64,000 bases of DNA, taken from positions 4,740,264 to 4,804,263 of the forward strand of contig JAQFVV010012434.1 in the NCBI GenBank assembly GCA_028023455.1, given 5' to 3'. Below are positions 58,520 to 64,000 of the stretch, piece after piece. Position 1 is the stretch's first letter, and every line of letters starts with the position of its first letter. Below the pieces are notes generated by a model. The model saw only the letters and a program-made list of their open reading frames with translations. It made no database searches and was not told the DNA's origin. The stretch is from Epiperipatus broadwayi. Lineage: Eukaryota; Onychophora; Udeonychophora; Euonychophora; Peripatidae. Both the position numbers and the translations under genes were made by a program.

Positions 58520-59300
58520 TTTTTGCACACATATTTTCATATATTTATCTAAATAAACTTCAATTATGATATAATTAGGCAAGCAACCAGTGAAAATTGA
58601 CAATTGCAAACTGAAATTTATGCTGTCTAGTTAGAGTATTTTTATTTGATTTACTTGTAAAATAAAAGTAGAACTACTTTTAGTTTGGTAATCCAAGTTT
58701 TGCAAGAGTTGAAAATCAGACAAATATTTTTCACTAGTAAAAAATCTTTTATAAAGAGGTATAAATATTATGTTTATTAAAAAATCTCAAGTACTTTATG
58801 TATGTAAACATTTACGAGTAACAACAAATTTTATATATAAATCTAGATAAACTTTAGCTATAATATAATTAGGCAATCAACCAATTAAAAATATGCCATT
58901 TGTTGAATAGTATTTTTGTTTATCTCATTCTTAAACTTTTAATTGTACTTTTTATTGTTTATATCTGCAAAATCCATAAAAAGTTTCTAATATTTAAAAA
59001 AAAAAAATTAGGGAAAGATTTGTTTAGAAAATTGTGATCTAGTTTTTATTCACATAAAGAATATATGCTTGACATTTGATTCTTATAATACTTAATATAT
59101 TAAACTAAACACTGTTCCACTTTGAGTTTAAAAATAAGAAGATAAAAATATTATTATTAGATGAAATGATTTCAATTTGAAATCATCTATTTTGAATAGT
59201 TTTTTCTTAATTATGCTATAACTCAGCTTCATCTAGATAAATACTGTACATGAAAAATCTCATTATACTTTTAATAGTTTCATCTATAAAGTTTTTTGAA
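58520..59300. other. AT-rich non-coding DNA, nothing recognised
   Basis: No supported feature. AAACTT(C/T)A..TATAATATAATTAGGCAA motifs near 58556 and 58850 suggest a short diverged direct repeat. Confidence 0.45.
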
Positions 59301-59309
59301 AATCTTTTA

Positions 59310-59375
59310 ATGTATATATATATAGAGAGAGAGAGGGGGGAGGGAGAAAAGAGGGAGGAAGGCAGGAAGGAATTT
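59310..59375. repeat. (TA)n followed by (GA)n/purine tract
   Basis: TATATATATA, then AGAGAGAGAG, a G run and mixed AGGAAGG repeats. Short frames across it on both strands are artefacts. Confidence 0.85.
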
Positions 59376-59379
59376 TTTA

Positions 59380-61090
59380 CACTGTGGCATGTATTGACAA
59401 ATAAAATAAGTTTACTCACCATTCTTACTAGCACTAAGTATCAACTCATTCTTTTGAGGAGCCAAATCCGTGAAATATATTTCTACTAACAGAATTTAAA
59501 GTAATCATCCTTCTATTAACAATTTTTTATAGTTTGCTGCTAATAAATTTAAGATAAATTAGTTATTTGTTATATTATTTTACAATGTACTTCGTTTGAG
59601 CAACATGAGATTTTTTCAAATGCAATATTAATTCAAGATTTTACACAACTAAAAATGACAAATACAAATTTGTTTATTTTGTATATATATATAAGAATCA
59701 TAGTTTAAAATTTTCTATTATAAATTTTAACTTTTAATATCATTATGCTACATCATAGAGAATAAATAAGCTTATTTCTAATACAGTATATGTTTCATAA
59801 TGATATTAGAGGTTTAAATATTTGTTCATCATGAACAATATTAGACCAAAATTTATGAATTCATGCTAAATTAGACAAATTAATTAATTACTATTGAAAA
59901 AATTAAATTATTATTAAGGTAAAGACTGCTGTAGTCTTCTTAGATTTAACACATTAATTTAGAATCTAATAAACTTAAGAAATACTTAAATATTACTTTT
60001 ATCAAATTTAGTTTGGAAAATATTTCAAATAAAAAAGCTAATTAAAATTGAAGAATATAAGGAGATAAAAAATAAATAAATAAATCGTTATAGCCAATGA
60101 AGAACAAGCCTTTTAAATATCACAGAGATTCAGTGAAATAGAAAGTAAATTGGTCAGGGTTTTTAGTTTTCAAATGATAGAAACTTGGACAGATTTTCAT
60201 GCTTATTATTCTTTGATTAAAAGTAATTAGATATCCATTTACTGAACAATATTAGATAGTTAGGTCAATTATGTGAACAAATTCCAAGTCTACTGAAAAA
60301 ATTTCAAATACACTAAGTCTAATTATTGTTGTTCTATGAGGAATATTTTTTAAATATTGAAACTTTAAAAAAGATTAACACATAACAAAATGTAATATAC
60401 AATACCAATGGAAAGATTGGTATATTCTATTATATATATTATTTTAAAGATTGATATTACTTTTGGGCATGAAACTTGTTACATATTCATTAAAAATAAA
60501 AATTTGATGTTTATAAAAATTTGAAATTTATGACTGTTTATTATTGATCATTTTTATTTATCTTTATAAAAAAGATATCTCTTATGTGTAACTATGATAC
60601 ATCCAGCTTTAAATCTTAGGCCTCATTGATAAAAGCAAAAGCCAGAAATCAATTGGGAAATAGAGATTTAAGTATGCTATGCTGGTAATCTCTATTTGCT
60701 CAAGCTTACTAAAGATGGTAATGGAAAAAAAAATGAACTTGGTTTGTTTCATTAAAGTTAAATTTATATATAAATAACAATCTAATAAGAAATTATATAT
60801 GGTTACATATTAGGATTAAAGATAAATCAAATTTACATAATAAAAATGAGTACCCTGAGCAATTGTTTCAGTCAATAAAGAAAAAATAAAAACAATTTTG
60901 ATATAATTCCCAACTAAAAAAACAATTCTATTTTCCAGTTGAGATAAAACTGTAAATATGTTGTGATGGTGGTTAAATGTCATTTGAACTTGGGAGCAGC
61001 AATCTTATGATTTAATAATTAAATATGTGTGGGAGGGTATATCTGTTTTCAATTACTTAATCTTTAAATAGAAATATGAGTTGGGATTCT
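59380..61090. other. AT-rich non-coding DNA with a small stem-loop at 60658-60697
   Basis: AAATAGAGATT and AATCTCTATTT form an 11-bp stem around 18 bases. Nothing else is supported. Confidence 0.5.
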
Positions 61091-61096
61091 TTTTTA

Positions 61097-64000
61097 AATA
61101 ATCACTTTCACCCATTATTGATCCACTGCAAATGGTTCCCAAAGTATAATTCAGTTTTTCTAATCTCATGCATTTTTTCTTCATAATAGATCAGAAAACT
61201 TCTTATCTATTCATCTCACATGCAGACTCTTTCTAAGTTTTTACAATATCTTGGAATCCAGTTTAAGATGTCAGCAATCCATTTACAATCATCTCTTTTT
61301 AGCAATATTCCAAGTCCATCTCAATTTTAATTTTTTAATTCTTTTAATGGTGTCAGTGACATCTATATGTTCATTTGCTCATGTATTTGTTTTTATCTTC
61401 TCTTATTATTCCTTACACACATCTCTCCATATTTAGTTATATTTTCTGAAGTCTTTTAATTGCTTCTCTACCAGGTATCCACGTCTCAGATTCAAAAGTA
61501 AAAACAAATAAACACATTTGTTAAAAATCTTTTGTTTCAAGCACATATGCATATTTCCATTTAATATTAATTATTTTTAATATTAATTATTTTTCCAAAA
61601 GTACTCCAACTTTATTTCTATTGGTCAATTTCAACCACTATGTTTCATGATTATCAATCTTTATCTTCTGATAAAAAAAATTTAAATACTTTAATCTTTT
61701 TTCCATTTATTTTTAATCCTATATTTTTACTTTTCATCTGATAACTCTTGTAACCTTTCCTGATACTCTAGAGCATTATTTGTGTAAATAATTACATTAG
61801 GTACAAAATCTAGAAAATTGTTATAAGCACTAGTAACACTGAGTAAGAAAAGCGCAAAATAACAATTTTTTTACATTATGCTGAGCAGTTTTTGATATTT
61901 TAATCCTGATAATAAAACTATTATTTTAAGCTTTTCTTAATCAGCATTCCTAGTGCTTATATCAATTACAATTGTATAGGAAAAGTTAATCAACATATAT
62001 TGAATTAAAATCTCCATAACTTAAATAATCTTTTTTTACTTGAAATATTTTAGTTTCCTATCACAAAAGACTTCTTGTAAAACTGCTGTAATAAAGTTAT
62101 AAAAATATGGAGTCACTTTGTCTTACACCTTTTTCAATGTTACTCTTCTTATTGACATCATGCACTGTAATCAATCCCTGTTGAATTTTGATCAATATTC
62201 TGCAGGATATAGCAATAGCTCGAATCTATATCTTGATTTTCCAGTGCTTTAATGATCACAAAAATGCTTATTGAGTCAAATGTCTTTTCATAAACTTCAA
62301 ACCAAAGCATACTAACTCAAATGCATTGGTTTTTTTTCTATAACTTCTCTCAATATTTAAATATAATCTACTGTTCTAAACCAACTTTTAAATCCAAATT
62401 GTTTTTTGGATGCTTAAAATCAAAACTCATTTTAGACAAATTGTAATAACATTGAAAAAACATTTTACATGGAATTGATAGAAAACTGATAGACCTGCAA
62501 TTTTTAATATTTTTAATTTTTAATTTTCTTAAACATTAATATTATTACTGAATTCTTCCAAGCATCTAATAAATCTTTATTATTTAGATATTGATATATA
62601 ACATTACCAGTAGTTTGTTTTATTTCTTCATCTGGTTCTTTTAAGATATTAATCAAAATTTTGGCATTTCCTGTAACTTTTTTTTCATAAATTTAGTTGT
62701 GTTTCAATTCTTTATTTAAAATGGAGGTCAACTCAGTAGTAACAATTGTAGGAATACTTTCTATTCTTGTTAACTATCACTATATTTTTTTTATAAACTC
62801 TTCCATACATTCCATGATGTCATATCTCATTTTAGTAATAGTTTTATCTTATCTTCTTATTGCAGAAATAACTGTCCTTCCATTATCCAGATAATTTTTT
62901 TTTCTAATTTTGAGACTTTTATTTTCTTCTATGGCTTTCCTTGTCATTTCACAATTAGATTTTCTTATATTCTTATTCTACAATATTACAAAATTCTAGA
63001 TATTTAATTCTTTTTAATACAACATTTTTAAAAATGTTCATATTTCTTCTTTTTTCTATATATTGTTTTGTATCAGTCGAAAATTTACTTATAAATTGCT
63101 GCTTTTCGCACCAGTTCTTACAGTTGTTAATACAATATTAATTATCTTCTTATTAATTTCATTCAACTCTGAACCATCTTCAAAATCTATTATTATTTTT
63201 AAATGATTTGCAAGTTTCACTTTCAACTGTTAATACTATTGTTCTTAATAATTTTCATTACTCTAGCTTTGCATTACATTATCTTATATCTTACTTATCT
63301 ATGATTACTTCCTAACATTACATTTATTAAGAACATTACAGTATTGAAATAAATGTTTTCAGCTAATCACAATATAATCAAATTCTGCTGTGTCACCATT
63401 CATATGCTTCCATGTCCATTTTTATTAACATTTTTTCAAAGAATGATTTTCGATAAATTCCACAAGCTTGTATCCTCTCTCATTCTATCAACATATATTT
63501 ACTCATAGCAATTGCATTTTTTTAATTATTTAGAAATTTAGCATTAAAATCTTCCTTGACAATTTTAAAATGTTGTTTGATATGGTCAAAAGCATTTTGC
63601 ACTTCCATATAAAAATACTCTAAATGCTTGTTGATGCATAGCCTGATTTATCTGAATTTGGTACCTTTCATTAATTTGAATATCTAATCTTGCTACTCTC
63701 TTTGACATGTCTCAATCTTTACAATGTTGTTCCACTTTTTATTTATAATGAATTTGACTCGAGTTGGCCTTGTGCTTTTATAATAAATTATATTTACACA
63801 TTTAAATCAATTTTTATCATTTCTTCTAACTTTAGAAAGTTTCACAATGTTCTATTTAATATTAGTTTTTCCAATTTATGCAATCTTACTCACTTGAAAG
63901 TGATCTGCTGTTGCAATTATCTAAATAATAGTTTACCATTGAACAGCAGACAGAGTCTGCAATCAGGATAGTTTTAGCATCTCCAACCATTAAATATTGG
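61097..64000 (-). pseudogene. RTE-like LINE, same family as the left-edge LINE (decayed, runs off window)
   Basis: Read on the minus strand from the right edge. Endonuclease traces: FIINKKWNNIVKIE (near 63770-63730), a D-FNAK motif (near 63560), and KWTWKHMNGDT with FDYIVIS (near 63420-63370). RT traces: FEVYEKTFDSIS plus VIIKALENQDIDSSYC (about 62300-62220), KLFTAVLQEVFC-like codons (about 62085-62040), NNALEYQERLQELSDEK (about 61790-61740), then FESETW and a QWINNG end near 61097. These match the protein at 3-1590 block by block. The active site FADD reads FVPN here (about 61798-61809), and frames change constantly, so it is dead. A fold-back element (61823-61960) sits inside the RT. Confidence 0.85.
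61823..61960. mobile_element. Small fold-back element nested in the minus-strand LINE
   Basis: The left end (61823-61853, ATAAGCACTAGTAACACTGA ... AAAAGC) complements the right end (61930-61960, GCTTTTCTTAATCAGC ... AGTGCTTAT) with a few mismatches. It lies in the RT between the blocks VLQEVFC and DFVPN, where the left-edge LINE has only about 75 bases, so it is an insertion. Confidence 0.75.

Noticed and set aside
61251-61436. + strand frame of 61 codons
   Set aside because: Opposite-strand shadow of the minus-strand LINE C-terminus.
1-64000. CRISPR-like arrays or bacterial defence systems
   Set aside because: No regularly spaced short repeats with unique spacers; the content is clearly eukaryotic.

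Overview
This is a very AT-rich stretch (about three quarters A+T by eye) of an invertebrate-like animal genome. It is almost entirely transposable-element sequence. No bacterial-style operons, rRNA or true tRNA genes, CRISPR arrays or confident complete host genes were seen. The organism is inferred only from content: RTE-type and CR1/RTE-like LINEs, a Gypsy LTR element, a piggyBac relic, tRNA-derived SINEs, (TA)n tracts and many fold-back elements. This fits a mollusc, cnidarian, flatworm or arthropod; I cannot place it further.

Layout. 0-1.6 kb: the 3' half of an RTE-like LINE on the + strand, with reverse transcriptase (RT) catalytic residues intact, one frameshift in an A-run and a (TGA)n tail. 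1.6-13.6 kb: AT-rich non-coding DNA with TA-centred palindromes, tandem duplications and one possible terminal exon (9.48-9.78 kb). 13.6-17.7 kb: two members of a fold-back family and a compact hairpin. 20.0-20.6 kb: a tandem duplication. 21.65-25.2 kb: a second, different RTE-like LINE with endonuclease, RT and C-terminal region, broken in several places. 28.6-32 kb: an interleaved inverted repeat, a fold-back element and a truncated piggyBac transposase. 33-36.3 kb: two SINEs and a third member of the fold-back family. 36.4-37.3 kb: a CpG-rich patch that could be a host promoter. 38-44 kb: a decayed LINE, with five long hairpin-forming elements in and around it, plus a SINE. 45-58.5 kb: two copies of an old duplicated block; the first is interrupted by a complete but dead Gypsy element (5.5 kb, both LTRs, 5-bp target duplication). 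54-55.7 kb: purine-rich, LINE-like debris. 61.1 kb to the end: a decayed minus-strand LINE of the same family as the one at the left edge, with its RT active site lost and a small fold-back nested in it.

The coding sequences act as selfish elements, not as a host pathway. The LINE at the left edge is the best-preserved autonomous element. The short SINEs and fold-backs carry no enzyme and would depend on enzymes encoded elsewhere. The most unusual aspect is the number and variety of long, near-perfect inverted repeats: interleaved, asymmetrically amplified, and almost loop-less. Several sit inside dead LINEs.
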